Positions 52,411 to 61,331 are shown, counted from the stretch's first letter. The stretch is 64,000 nucleotides of DNA from UBA6055 sp965214085 (GCA_965214085.1 OZ243937.1:2232001-2296000), one strand, 5' to 3'. The notes: generated from the sequence alone by a model not told the origin. A program made the numbers and translations.

Positions 52411-54450
52411 CTATTCGTATGTGAAGCTCCACTCGTCGTCGTTCAAGCCGCAGTATTGCGCCAGCTTCCCGCAAAACTGAACAGCATCTTCGGCGGTCAA
52501 ATTTTGTTGAATCCACCATCCCTTTGTAGACTGCTTGTGATACTTAAGCGAACTGTGAGGATCACGAGTTATCCACCATTCGAAATCGTGCAGGGCTCTG
52601 TCGTAATCGTTCAGCAGATCCAGGTTGTGCAAGCAATTTACCATCTGAAGCGCCATACCGCGCCAACTGTAGAGCGCAAATTGATTGCCACGCACTGTTA
52701 ATGTCAAAGGCGTCTTTCCCTTTACGCCGTCCGTCTGCGCTGGCTCTGCAAAGGCCGGCCAGGATTCGAAGATCAATTCTGCCAAGAAGTTCGTACGTTG
52801 TCTGATAGCGTCCGTGCCCCAAGACAGGTCGCGACTATCAAAGTACTTTGCGTTCAGGTGAATACCATGTTCCTTCAACGCATCACGTTTTACCGAATAT
52901 GGCTTGTTTGAGAGCTTCCGAGTATTCCAATCTTGTGTGACGATCGTCAAGTTGCCAATCGTATGAAGTTGCTCACGATGAATCTCTTGCCAGTTTTTCC
53001 CAAGATGAGATCTCCACTCATTGCTCAGACTTCGCGGCATTATGTGCTCAACAGTTCCCTGTCCATCTAATTTTATGTCACTGTCATAGCGCTGCTCATT
53101 TAGCGTCTCAAGCACAAATACAATTCGTCTCGACTTGCCCGAACTGTAGAGTCTATTCCACGCCAGTCGCTGTCTAAGGCGATTGTCAGACGGGTAGTTT
53201 CTCGAGCCAAGGGCTGCTTCAAGTAAAGTAGCGCTTTTCTCGTTCTTACTCATTAAGTCGTGCGCGAGCGACGTAAACATAGAGTTGTGATAATTGGTCG
53301 GTTCGCCTGCAAGAAAGCGACGAACGAGATAGTTCTCTACTGCGCGTAACACACTTACGAACTCGTCGCTGGAAATCGATCCCGCGTCGTACAAGTTATA
53401 GAAATGCATCAAGAGTGGATAGGCGGTTGTGGCCTGCAAAGTGTTCAGTCGTTCAAGCTGCTTTTGAACGCTAATGTTCGGGTCTTTTGTTGGGCGCAGC
53501 AACTTGTCGTAGTATTCGGCAAATCGATGCAAATCTCTAATCTCAGCAATAAATTTGTCGTCATCCGCTTTCAAGCGCTTCTCCACTCGGTCGCGAAAAC
53601 CGACGTAGACTCTGTCTTCTCTTGGCAGCTCTCCACTACGCAACGCAAGATAATGGCGCAGGAACGCTGTCACTTCGGGGATGCGTGCTGTTAGCTCTTG
53701 TTCGGATAGTAAATTTTCGATTTCCGACCAATGCGCATGAAACAGCTCATGCTGTCTTGCAGCCGGCAAGCGCATGGCGATATAGTTGCGAACTAAATCT
53801 GCTTCTGTGAGCGCCTTGCCTTTATGGTTGAGGCTTTCAAAGATTTTGTAGGGTTTATCCGTCCGGTCTAAGTCGATGAAAACGATATACATTGAACTAA
53901 GGATGCAAGAAAAGAACTGACGATAATCAATTCGTGGATTGGCCAGCAAATCGCGAAGGTTTGCCCTGAAGAAGCTGTACGCTGGTCCAATTCTTGAACG
54001 CAATCCTTCCACATATTTTCCGTCAAGAATGGCTCGATAAGCCTGCCTGTCGTCATACTTCTCGGTCGGCAGAATCTTGTATTGAAGTTGACCTTGCTCA
54101 TCGGCGTTAAGCAAGTATTTGTCAATCTGTTTTGCAGCGGACGGATCGTCCAGGGAATCTCGCAAAGCGCACAAGAGTAACGATATTGAAATCAGCCGCT
54201 GTTGACCGTCAACGAGCGTGTAGGATTGGAACAGCGTTTTCTTACTCTTTTCTTCGATGACAACGAGCGAGCCAAGAAAATGCTCATGATGGCCCTTCTG
54301 GCTTTCGTGGTAGGTCTCGACAATGTCATCAAGCAATGTTTGCCATTCTTCCTCTTCCCAGGTGTATTCGCGTTGGAATATTGGCAGCACGTATTGCACA
54401 TCGCCGCCACCAAGGAATACCTTGCTCAATTTCCAGTCGTCAGCTTTCAT
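52411..54450 (-). CDS. DUF262/DUF1524 protein (GmrSD-like, type IV restriction family)
   Basis: 679 aa. N-terminal DUF262 (ParB/sulfiredoxin-like NTPase) with LPIFQREYTWEEEEW (residues ~22-36) and YTLVDGQQRLISI (D81-G-Q-Q-R85). The DUF1524 HNH-type nuclease segment is VEHIMPRSLSNEW ... LHTIGNLTIV. A ~90-residue C-terminal module (YSWRGMALQMVNCLH...WWITRDPHSS...WWIQQNL) follows. GmrSD-type proteins cut modified phage DNA. Base composition appears more AT-rich than neighbours, which suggests transfer. No partner modification genes nearby. Confidence 0.85.
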   Translation of the reverse strand: MKADDWKLSKVFLGGGDVQYVLPIFQREYTWEEEEWQTLLDDIVETYHESQKGHHEHFLGSLVVIEEKSKKTLFQSYTLVDGQQRLISISLLLCALRDSLDDPSAAKQIDKYLLNADEQGQLQYKILPTEKYDDRQAYRAILDGKYVEGLRSRIGPAYSFFRANLRDLLANPRIDYRQFFSCILSSMYIVFIDLDRTDKPYKIFESLNHKGKALTEADLVRNYIAMRLPAARQHELFHAHWSEIENLLSEQELTARIPEVTAFLRHYLALRSGELPREDRVYVGFRDRVEKRLKADDDKFIAEIRDLHRFAEYYDKLLRPTKDPNISVQKQLERLNTLQATTAYPLLMHFYNLYDAGSISSDEFVSVLRAVENYLVRRFLAGEPTNYHNSMFTSLAHDLMSKNEKSATLLEAALGSRNYPSDNRLRQRLAWNRLYSSGKSRRIVFVLETLNEQRYDSDIKLDGQGTVEHIMPRSLSNEWRSHLGKNWQEIHREQLHTIGNLTIVTQDWNTRKLSNKPYSVKRDALKEHGIHLNAKYFDSRDLSWGTDAIRQRTNFLAELIFESWPAFAEPAQTDGVKGKTPLTLTVRGNQFALYSWRGMALQMVNCLHNLDLLNDYDRALHDFEWWITRDPHSSLKYHKQSTKGWWIQQNLTAEDAVQFCGKLAQYCGLNDDEWSFTYE

Positions 54451-54549
54451 TGTCCATACCTTACGGAGACCATATTCGCGTTAAAACCATGAAAAGTATA
54501 CATCAGCGCGAAACCATTCATCAATTCTGTGATGCTTGGAGAATTATGC

Positions 54550-54555
54550 TATAAT
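54550..54555 (+). promoter_or_regulatory. -10 element upstream of the M16 peptidase operon
   Basis: TATAAT in the context TATGCTATAATGC, an extended -10 identical over ten bases to the one before icd (40351-40361). 65 bases before the GTG start. Confidence 0.6.
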
Positions 54556-54619
54556 GCTCGCCTTGAGCCGAACCCAGGTGTTCGGCAACACGCCTGACAA
54601 TTAATACAAGAGCGACCAT

Positions 54620-55897
54620 GTGACCAATCTCACCCACCACACCCTCCCAAACGGACTCACCGTCCTCCTCCGCGAGGCGCACAGCGCGCCGGTCATCAGC
54701 TTTTGGCTGGCTTACCGCGTGGGCAGCCGCAACGAACCCACTGGCAAAACCGGCATCTCCCATTGGGTCGAGCACATGATGTTCAAGGGCACCGAGCAAT
54801 TCCCGGCGGGCCTGCTCGACCGCGAAATCGACCGCGCCGGCGGGCAGTGGAACGCCTTCACCTCCATGGACGCGACCAAGTATTTCGAGACCCTGCCGGC
54901 CGACAAGATCGACATCGCCATGCGCGCCGAAGCCGATCGCATGGTCAACGCCCAGTTTGACGCTGACGAGACCGAATCCGAACGCACCGTCATCATTTCC
55001 GAGCGGCAGGGCGCGGAAAATCAGCCGACATTCTGGCTGCAGGAGGGCGTCCGCGGCAGCGCTTTCCGCGTCCATGGCTATCATCACGAAATCATCGGCG
55101 ATGAGGCTGACTTGCGCGCCATGACCCGTGACGCGCTCTACGCGCATTATCGCCGCCACTATTGCCCGGCCAACGCGGCCGTCATCGCAGTCGGCGCCTT
55201 TGATACTGACAACATGCTGGCGAAGATCGAGCGCTTGTACGGCTCGATTCCCAGCGCCCCCGAGCCCGATTTATTCGTCAGGCAGGAGCCGGCGCAGCAT
55301 GGCGAACGCCGCGTTACTGTCGAGCGCCCGGGCCAGACCGCCTTCCTCGAGCTATGTCATCACATCCCCGGGGCGGCGCATGAAGACTGGATGAAATTGC
55401 AGGTGCTCAACGCGGTACTGAGCGGCTCAAGCGGCGCGTCGGACAATAAAACCAGCCGACTGTATCAGGCGCTGGTGAAAACTGAAGTCGCCGCCGGCGT
55501 CGGCGCTTGGCTGACGCCGACCATCGATCCCTACCTCTACAGCATCTTGGTGACCCTGCGCGAGGGCAGGACGGCCGACGAAGCCGAAGCGATTTTGGCG
55601 CGGGAGATCGAGCGTCTGCAAGCCGATGGCATCAGCGAGGCCGAGCTGCGCAAAGCCAGAAAGCAAAGCCGGGCCGCCTTCGCCTACGGCACGGAACGCG
55701 TCACCGAGCAAGCCTATTGGCTGGCGCAGTCCTTCATCCTGGGCGATGTCAACTGGTTCGACAAGTATTCCGCGCGGCTGATGGCGGTGACGGCTGCCGA
55801 TGTGCAGTCTGTCGCCCAACGCTACCTGAGGCCGCGGCGGCGGGTCGTGGGCCTGCTGAATCCAACTGATCCGCAGCCGGAGGCAGCGTCATCATGA
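54620..55897 (+). CDS. M16 family zinc peptidase (active subunit)
   Basis: 425 aa. Inverted zinc motif H48-W-V-E51-H52 (SHWVEHMMFKGT), with the downstream acidic ligand region around E121-E128 (TESERTVIISERQG). Two LuxS/MPP-like halves are present. Start GTG. Paired with a second M16 gene that overlaps by four bases. Such pairs form heterodimers where one chain is catalytic, as in mitochondrial processing peptidase. Confidence 0.9.
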   Translation: MTNLTHHTLPNGLTVLLREAHSAPVISFWLAYRVGSRNEPTGKTGISHWVEHMMFKGTEQFPAGLLDREIDRAGGQWNAFTSMDATKYFETLPADKIDIAMRAEADRMVNAQFDADETESERTVIISERQGAENQPTFWLQEGVRGSAFRVHGYHHEIIGDEADLRAMTRDALYAHYRRHYCPANAAVIAVGAFDTDNMLAKIERLYGSIPSAPEPDLFVRQEPAQHGERRVTVERPGQTAFLELCHHIPGAAHEDWMKLQVLNAVLSGSSGASDNKTSRLYQALVKTEVAAGVGAWLTPTIDPYLYSILVTLREGRTADEAEAILAREIERLQADGISEAELRKARKQSRAAFAYGTERVTEQAYWLAQSFILGDVNWFDKYSARLMAVTAADVQSVAQRYLRPRRRVVGLLNPTDPQPEAASS

Positions 55898-57189
55898 CAA
55901 CACAGCGAGCGAGCATCCCCAATTCGAACAATATCACGCGCAGCCGGCTGGACAACGGCATCGCCCTCCTGGTGTACGAAAATCCGGCGGTGCAGTCGGT
56001 CAACCTGATGGGGTCGATTCAGGCCGGCGGCATCTACGAGTCGCCCGCGCGAAATGGCCTGGCCTCCTTGACTGGCGGCGCGCTGATGACCGGCACAGCC
56101 AACCGCGACTTCGATCAGATCCACGGCGCGCTGGAAGAAATCGGCGCCGATTTGAGCTTCCACTGTCATCTGCACAAGCTGGGCTTCTCCGGCAAGTCGC
56201 TGGCGGAAGACCTGCCCACGCTGATTGATGTGGCAAACGACGCGCTGCGCAACCCAACTTTTCCCGACGAGCATGTCGAGCGGCTGCGCGGCGAGCGGCT
56301 GACCTGGCTGCAGTACAGCAACTTTGATACGCGTTTTCGCGCTACCAAAGCCATGCGCGCGGCGCTTTATCCACAGCCGCATCCCTATCATTACGGCACG
56401 TCCGGCAGCGAAGAGACAATCGCGAACATCACAGCCAGCGACTTGAGGCGCTTTCACAGCGAGCAGTACGGTCCCCGCGCTATGATCCTGGTGATTGTCG
56501 GCAATGTAAAAGCTGATGATGCGGTCGAGCTGGCCAGCGCTGCCTTCGGCGATTGGCGCAACGACAGCCAGCCCGCAGTCCGCCAGGTGGAGCGCCCGCC
56601 CGCAAATGGCGATTCGCGACAGCAGGTCGTCGTCGTGCCGGGCAAGACCCAATCCGATATCTGCATGGGCGTTATGGGTCCGGCGCGGTTGGCGGATGAC
56701 TATCTGCCGGCGCAGCTCGCCAACAGCATTCTGGGCGAATTCGGCATGATGGGACGGATTGGCAAGAGCGTGCGTGAAGAAAAGGGACTGGCCTATTACG
56801 CTTACAGTCGCCTCGGCGGCGGGCACGGGCCCGAACCCTGGACGGTCAGCGCCGGCGTCAACCCGGAGAATGTCGACCTGGCGATTAGTTCTGTGCAGGA
56901 AGAAATCGAGCGCATGACGAGCGAGCTGGTAGCCGACGACGATCTCGCCGACAATCAGAGCTACTTCACCGGACGCATGCCCTTGCGTCTGGAAAGCAAC
57001 GAAGGCATCGCCTCCGATATCCACGGCATGGAGAGTTACGGGCTGGGCCTGGATTACCTGGCTGATTACGAAGAGACAGTCTATCGCATCGGCAAAGACG
57101 ACTTGCTAGCTGCCGCTCAGCACTATTTGGGCGCGGGAGATATGGTCGTAGCTGTCGCCGGACCGGATCGCGACGGTAATTCTGCCTAA
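55894..57189 (+). CDS. M16 family protein lacking the zinc motif (non-catalytic partner)
   Basis: 431 aa, homologous fold (NITRSRLDNGIALLVYENPAVQSVNLMGSIQAGGIYE) but the HxxEH position reads ASLTGGALMTGT, so no zinc site. A glycine-rich/late motif region GKSVREEKGLAYYAYSRLGG is conserved, as in substrate-binding subunits of MPP-like pairs. ATG overlaps the stop of the active subunit gene, so the two are made in fixed ratio. Confidence 0.88.
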   Translation: MTTQRASIPNSNNITRSRLDNGIALLVYENPAVQSVNLMGSIQAGGIYESPARNGLASLTGGALMTGTANRDFDQIHGALEEIGADLSFHCHLHKLGFSGKSLAEDLPTLIDVANDALRNPTFPDEHVERLRGERLTWLQYSNFDTRFRATKAMRAALYPQPHPYHYGTSGSEETIANITASDLRRFHSEQYGPRAMILVIVGNVKADDAVELASAAFGDWRNDSQPAVRQVERPPANGDSRQQVVVVPGKTQSDICMGVMGPARLADDYLPAQLANSILGEFGMMGRIGKSVREEKGLAYYAYSRLGGGHGPEPWTVSAGVNPENVDLAISSVQEEIERMTSELVADDDLADNQSYFTGRMPLRLESNEGIASDIHGMESYGLGLDYLADYEETVYRIGKDDLLAAAQHYLGAGDMVVAVAGPDRDGNSA

Positions 57190-57312
57190 GCGAGTCCTGC
57201 AAAGTGAGCGGCGAACTTGGCAAACTCAGGAATATCGGCGCGAAGCTGCATGATGTTGGCCTAACATCACAATCGCTGCTCAAAGAGTTAGACGGCCACA
57301 GGGACGCAAATC

Positions 57313-57556
57313 CGAGCAATCGCATTAAAAGATTTTCCAACACAGAGAACACAGAGGGCACAGAGATTAATGTCTTTTGTTGGCGATTGTCACATTGATC
57401 TGGAAAATGTAGGGGAGATTCTGTGCCGCGCGTAGACACTGCGGGTCAATCGCCCACGCTTATACGCCAAATTTCATGGGCGAGCCAAGGCTCGCCCCTA
57501 CAATTTGTTAGTTTGATGATAATTTTTTCACTTATGGATTTTGATGCGATTGCTCT
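57313..57556 (+). mobile_element. MITE-like element, short composite variant (244 bp)
   Basis: Left end CGAGCAATCGCATTAAAA, right end TTTTGATGCGATTGCTCT. Flanking direct repeat GACGCAAA at 57303-57310 and 57557-57564. The interior shares GCGGGTCAATCGCCCACG, the palindrome GGGCGAGCCAAGGCTCGCCC (57478-57497) and CCCTACAATTTGTTAGTTTG with the copy at 19296-19539. No open frame. Rest of the 57190-57661 gap is the fabF promoter region. Confidence 0.8.
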
Positions 57557-57597
57557 GACGCAAAGGACAGATAGTTCAAATCTAGCGACGCCAAGTG

Positions 57598-57603
57598 TAT
57601 AAT
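57598..57603 (+). promoter_or_regulatory. fabF: -10 element of the fabF promoter
   Basis: TATAAT (context AGTGTATAATAG) with TTCAAA 17 bases upstream as -35, 42 bases after the right end of the mobile element. Confidence 0.55.
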
Positions 57604-57661
57604 AGACTCCACTTATACGGGCCGCGCGCTTGGCGGACGAGACGAGCAAGAAAGACTGCAA

Positions 57662-58903
57662 GTGGCAACTAAACGCGTAGTAATTACAGGCATGGGATTA
57701 GTCTGCCCGGTGGGCAACAACGTGGCGGACTCCTGGGCGAACATCCGCGCGGGCAATTCCGGCATCGACTGGATCAGCCTTTTTGATGCCGACCTGGTCG
57801 CGAATCGCGTCGCCGGTGAGGTAAAAGGCCTGGATCTGGCGGGCAAATTCGGCCGGCGCGAAATGCGGCGCATGGATCGCGCGCAGATGCTGGCGCTGGT
57901 CGCCGCCGAAGAAGCGCTCAACGACGCCGAAATCGTCATCAACGATGACAACAAATACGATGTCGGCGTGGTCGTCGGTTCGGGAATTGGCGGCATCGTC
58001 ACCGTCGTGCAAGCGCTGCAAGGCTTTGAGGCAAAAGGACACCGCGGCGTCAGCCCGGTTATCGTGCCCGCCTTGCTTCACGATGGCATCAGCTCGCGCG
58101 TGTCGATGCACTTCGGATTAAAAGGACCCAATTACAATATTACGGCTGCCTGCGCCACCAGCAACAATTCGCTGGGCGATGCGGCTGACCTCATTCGCAT
58201 GGGCCGGGCCAACGTGATGGTCGCCGGCGGCAGCGAAGCCTGCATTATGCCCATGGTCATCAGCGGCTTTAACAACATGAAAGTGCTGACGAATACGGAA
58301 GATGTGCCGGAAAAAGCCGCCCGCCCCTTTGATGTCACTCGCGACGGTTTCGTCGCGGCCGAGGGCGCTGCCCTGCTCATCCTGGAAGACCTGGATCATG
58401 CGCTGGCGCGCGGTGTGCCGATTTACGCCGAGCTGACCGGCTACGGCCACACATCGGACGCCTTTCACGTGACCGCGCCCAACCCGGACGGTGTTGACGC
58501 GGCGGAGGCCATGCGGCGCGCCATGCGTGAAGCGGGCATCAAAGCCAAAGACATCAGCTACATCAACGCGCACGGCACCGGCACCCAACTCAACGACAAA
58601 AGCGAGACCCTCGCCATCAAGCAGGCTCTGGGCGATGAGGCTTACAAAATTCCTATTAGCTCGACCAAATCGATGACCGGCCATATCTTGGGCGCGACGG
58701 CCGCGGCGGAAGCGATCTTCTCCGTAAAAGCGCTGCAAGACAACTTTATCCCGCCCACCATCAACCTGGAGACGCCCGATCCGGATTGCGACCTGGACTA
58801 CACGCCCATAGTCGGCCTGGCAAAGCCCTTGCAGCATGTTGTCAGCAATTCATTCGGCTTCGGCGGGCACAATACGACGGTCGTCATCAGCCGCTATGCC
58901 TAA
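57662..58903 (+). CDS. fabF: Beta-ketoacyl-ACP synthase II
   Basis: 413 aa. Catalytic triad Cys-His-His: Cys in ITAACATSNNSLGDAADLI, His in INAHGTGTQLNDKSE and NSFGFGGHNTTVVIS. VVITGMGLVCPVGNN opens the protein. GTG start. Elongates fatty acyl chains with malonyl-ACP. The active-site neighbourhood is slightly unusual (S-N-N in place of the common S-T-H/S-A) but all catalytic residues are present. Not next to acpP or fabD. Confidence 0.93.
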   Translation: MATKRVVITGMGLVCPVGNNVADSWANIRAGNSGIDWISLFDADLVANRVAGEVKGLDLAGKFGRREMRRMDRAQMLALVAAEEALNDAEIVINDDNKYDVGVVVGSGIGGIVTVVQALQGFEAKGHRGVSPVIVPALLHDGISSRVSMHFGLKGPNYNITAACATSNNSLGDAADLIRMGRANVMVAGGSEACIMPMVISGFNNMKVLTNTEDVPEKAARPFDVTRDGFVAAEGAALLILEDLDHALARGVPIYAELTGYGHTSDAFHVTAPNPDGVDAAEAMRRAMREAGIKAKDISYINAHGTGTQLNDKSETLAIKQALGDEAYKIPISSTKSMTGHILGATAAAEAIFSVKALQDNFIPPTINLETPDPDCDLDYTPIVGLAKPLQHVVSNSFGFGGHNTTVVISRYA

Positions 58904-58912
58904 GGGCTTGCC

Positions 58913-59428
58913 CTAGGGCGCCACCAGCTGCGCCAGAATCTCCTCAAAAGCGGCATCAGCCAGTGCCTGAATCTCGGCGTCACTGCGGTCTTGGATCGGG
59001 TGCCGCACGTAACAGGCGGCCGGTTCAAAGCCTAGCGCCTGCCCCTGCGCCGCCGCCGCTTCGACGAACTCGCTCGAAGCTACAAACATGCCGGGGATCC
59101 CGCGGGATTCGAGGTCCGTGATGTCATGCACACTGCACGACGTGCAGGACCCTCAATCGGCCAGCGCTTCGATTACCAGATCGCATTCGCTGACGATCTC
59201 TTGCTTCAGGTCAACCGGGGCGACGCGCGCAAAAGTCGGTTTCTCGTAACGCCGCGTGTCGACGCCCAGGCTCTGCAAATGCTGCTGCACACGGTCGAGA
59301 AAGACATCGCCGCGCGGCTTGGAGATATCGAGTAAAGCCACGCGCTTGTCGGCCAGAGACTTGGGCCGCGGCAGGGCGTATCGCGCTGCGGCTTGGACTT
59401 CGCTGGTCGGGTCGAGTAATTTCATCAT
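58913..59428 (-). CDS. UGSC-family selenoprotein (in-frame TGA read as selenocysteine)
   Basis: 171 aa if the TGA at 59153-59155 is read through; the frame is open on both sides of it. The residue falls in A-L-A-D-U92-G-S-C95-T-S-C98-S-V-H, the exact motif that names the UGSC (seleno)protein family. AGGAGG at 59434-59439 serves ATG 59428 or 59425. Before the TGA: TSEVQAAARYALPRPKSL...RVALLDISKPRGDVFLDRV; after it: DLESRGIPGMFVASSEFVEAAAAQGQALGF, ending at TAG. A hairpin at 59113-59151 is a fitting SECIS. Follows the thioredoxin-like gene by 22 bases. Likely a redox enzyme; the reaction is unknown. Confidence 0.85.
59113..59151 (-). promoter_or_regulatory. Candidate bacterial SECIS hairpin in the UGSC gene
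   Basis: Starting two bases after the TGA: GGTCC pairs with GGACC (lower stem), then a 5x5 internal loop, then GTCGTGCA pairs with TGCATGAC (eight pairs, one G-T), loop GTG. The apical loop lies 20-22 bases after the TGA and holds G-U, within the 16-37 base range known for bacterial SECIS elements. Found by eye. Confidence 0.65.
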
Positions 59429-59450
59429 GTTCACCTCCTGCTAGGCTTCT

Positions 59451-60920
59451 TCAAGTTTGGATTGCTACCGTCACCGGAACGCTGCCCTTCGGCCCGTTGG
59501 CGGCCCAGCCGGTGATGACAGCCGACCACATGCCAGCGCCGCCGCCGGCGTGCACGATCAACAAGCCGCCGGGCCGGAATTTGCGTAGGCTTTTGCCAGC
59601 CAAGCGCTCGGGCATACCAACTGCAATATCATCGGCGCCGCGTATCACCGCGTGCCCGGCGACCGTCGTATGCTTTTCCAACTCGCTGCGGAAGCGCGCT
59701 TTGCTCCAGCCGGCAGCGCGGAAGACCCGCATATGCTCGGGCGAGATGATCAGCAGGGCGTCAGCGCCATTATAGGCTTTGGCGTGGTGGACGGTGCGCA
59801 GCGAAAGCGCCAGGCTGCGCGTCAGCGAATCGGGCCTGCGGGAGGCCTGATCGCCTATGGGATGAACGCCGCCGCCGGCGAATAAGGTCACGGTGGATTC
59901 GTCAGCCGCGAAGCCCCGCTCCACCGCCAGCGATTCCCAGTATGAGTCCTGCTCGCGCTCGGCAAAGCAGAAGCCGATTTTGCCCGGCTGCCCTAGCGTG
60001 GCGCGGTCGACGCCGCCCGGCCGCCCGCCGCCGACATTGCGAATCACCAACTGCAGCGCCCGGCCGATGGTCGCGTTGGCGCGATTGCCCTGCCCCAGCG
60101 CGTTGTGGCTCCAGTTCATGCCGATGCGCTCGCGGATGGGCCCGTTCACGATGAGGATAGGCGCTGAGAAATAAGTTGTCGCCAGGACGCCGTGCATGCA
60201 GAATTCGTCGCGACAGGCCGCCTCCACCGCCGCCAGCACCACCGGCAGGTATTCCGCTTTGCAGCCCGCCATAACCGCGTTGATGGCGACTTTTTCGACT
60301 GTGCAGGGCGCGTTGTCTGGCGGAATCACGCCGACTATTTCCGCTGGAGAGCGTGTCGTCCCTGCCAGCATACGCAGCACGCGCGCTTCGGTCGGCGGCA
60401 CAACAGGCAACCCGTCCGACCAGCCGCGCTCAAAGGCTAGTTCATGCTCGTCTTGCTGTGAAGCCAGCTCTATACGCCGCGCCTGCAAGGGACTGTCGCC
60501 GAACTTAAAAGCCAGTTTCTCAGGCATGCCGGGGTCAACAGACTTGGAGCCGCAGCCCGGGCTGAAGACGGGCAAGTCTTCACCGAGCGCGGGCAAGGCA
60601 GTCAGCCGGCGCCAATCGTCCCGCTGCCATCCCACCAACCGCTCTATTTCCTGGCCCGCATTCATGCGCATCAAGGTCGGCACGATTTCGATGTCGTGAC
60701 GGAAAGAAAGCTCCAGCTCCCGCTCATCCACGACATCGCCGACGCCGGCCGGAAAGCCGGGATCGTCTTGCGAGTACACCAGCACATCAAGCTCGCGGGC
60801 CAGGTCGGCCAACACATTCTCGATCAGCCGGCAAGTGGCGCAGTCCCGCTTGATCACGGCGATGAAACCGGTGAAATTACTGGGAATAAGTGGCGTTTTC
60901 TGTTTGTCTGCCGCATCCAT
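59451..60920 (-). CDS. Thioredoxin-like fusion protein, partner of the UGSC selenoprotein
   Basis: 489 aa from ATG 60920 (20 more codons are open upstream). Residues ~16-105 are a thioredoxin-like domain with C27-A-T-C30 (GFIAVIKRDCATCRLIENVL). The remaining ~370 residues (ERGWSDGLPVVPPTEARVLRML ... APILIVNGPIRERIGMNWSHNALGQGNRANATIGRALQL ... FAGGGVHPIGD) form a domain I know only as a neighbour of UGSC-type proteins. Several Cys (FCMHG, CGSK) could be redox-active. Same transcript as the UGSC gene. Confidence 0.72.
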   Translation of the reverse strand: MDAADKQKTPLIPSNFTGFIAVIKRDCATCRLIENVLADLARELDVLVYSQDDPGFPAGVGDVVDERELELSFRHDIEIVPTLMRMNAGQEIERLVGWQRDDWRRLTALPALGEDLPVFSPGCGSKSVDPGMPEKLAFKFGDSPLQARRIELASQQDEHELAFERGWSDGLPVVPPTEARVLRMLAGTTRSPAEIVGVIPPDNAPCTVEKVAINAVMAGCKAEYLPVVLAAVEAACRDEFCMHGVLATTYFSAPILIVNGPIRERIGMNWSHNALGQGNRANATIGRALQLVIRNVGGGRPGGVDRATLGQPGKIGFCFAEREQDSYWESLAVERGFAADESTVTLFAGGGVHPIGDQASRRPDSLTRSLALSLRTVHHAKAYNGADALLIISPEHMRVFRAAGWSKARFRSELEKHTTVAGHAVIRGADDIAVGMPERLAGKSLRKFRPGGLLIVHAGGGAGMWSAVITGWAANGPKGSVPVTVAIQT

Positions 60921-61020
60921 ACGCCAATTGTATCGCATGCAAGCGCGATTCGGGAAATGTATGCTTTTCGATTGAAACAAATACTATACCATCGAGGACA
61001 CTGAGAAATACGAGAGCATC

Positions 61021-61114
61021 GAGAAACTCAATCGAAATATGCCATATTCTTTGTGTGCTTTGTGCCTTTGTGACTTTGTGGTGAAATTGAATTTCAACCG
61101 AATTCGATTGCCCT
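61021..61114. repeat. Repeat segment related to 31494-31585
   Basis: GAGAAACTCAATCGAAATAT ... CAACCGAATTCGATTGCCCT matches, inverted, 31494-31585. Its right edge CGATTGCCCT (61105-61114) equals the last ten bases of the MITE end, which links the two repeat groups. Non-coding. Separates the Trx/UGSC operon from the small membrane ORF. Confidence 0.55.
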
Positions 61115-61197
61115 GGGATTCGCATCCAGTTGGCAAGGCGCCCGATTCGTAATATCCTATGGTTAGGTCTGTAAGCTGCGACTACGAGGCAGGTGCA

Positions 61198-61329
61198 TTG
61201 AAGCTCTCGGACATCTTCAAAGAAGGTTCGGAAGCGCGCCGGTTGTTTGGCAAATTCTATGCTGTGGCGGCCATCGCCGTCATCTTGATGGTGCTCGCGC
61301 TGCTAGCGTTGGCGACGCGCGGCGCTTGA
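61198..61329 (+). CDS. Small membrane protein (43 aa)
   Basis: TTG start with GAGG eight bases upstream. Sequence: charged amphipathic start (KLSDIFKEGSEARRLFGKFY), then one hydrophobic helix (about residues 22-39) and a short polar end. Stops two bases before the convergent AhpD-like gene ends. Too short for family assignment; the ribosome-binding site and helix argue for a real product, but nothing else supports it. Confidence 0.45.
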   Translation: MKLSDIFKEGSEARRLFGKFYAVAAIAVILMVLALLALATRGA

Positions 61330-61331
61330 GA

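Noticed and set aside
55822..57024. Long minus-strand open frame opposite the M16 partner gene
   Set aside because: Shadow frame; plus-strand gene is coupled to its neighbour and has a clear family.
58913..59434. Pseudogene or sequencing error explanation for the two collinear frames
   Set aside because: One TGA, no frameshift, at a named selenocysteine motif, with a fitting hairpin and a strong ribosome-binding site. The same thing happens in a second redox gene 2.5 kb away.
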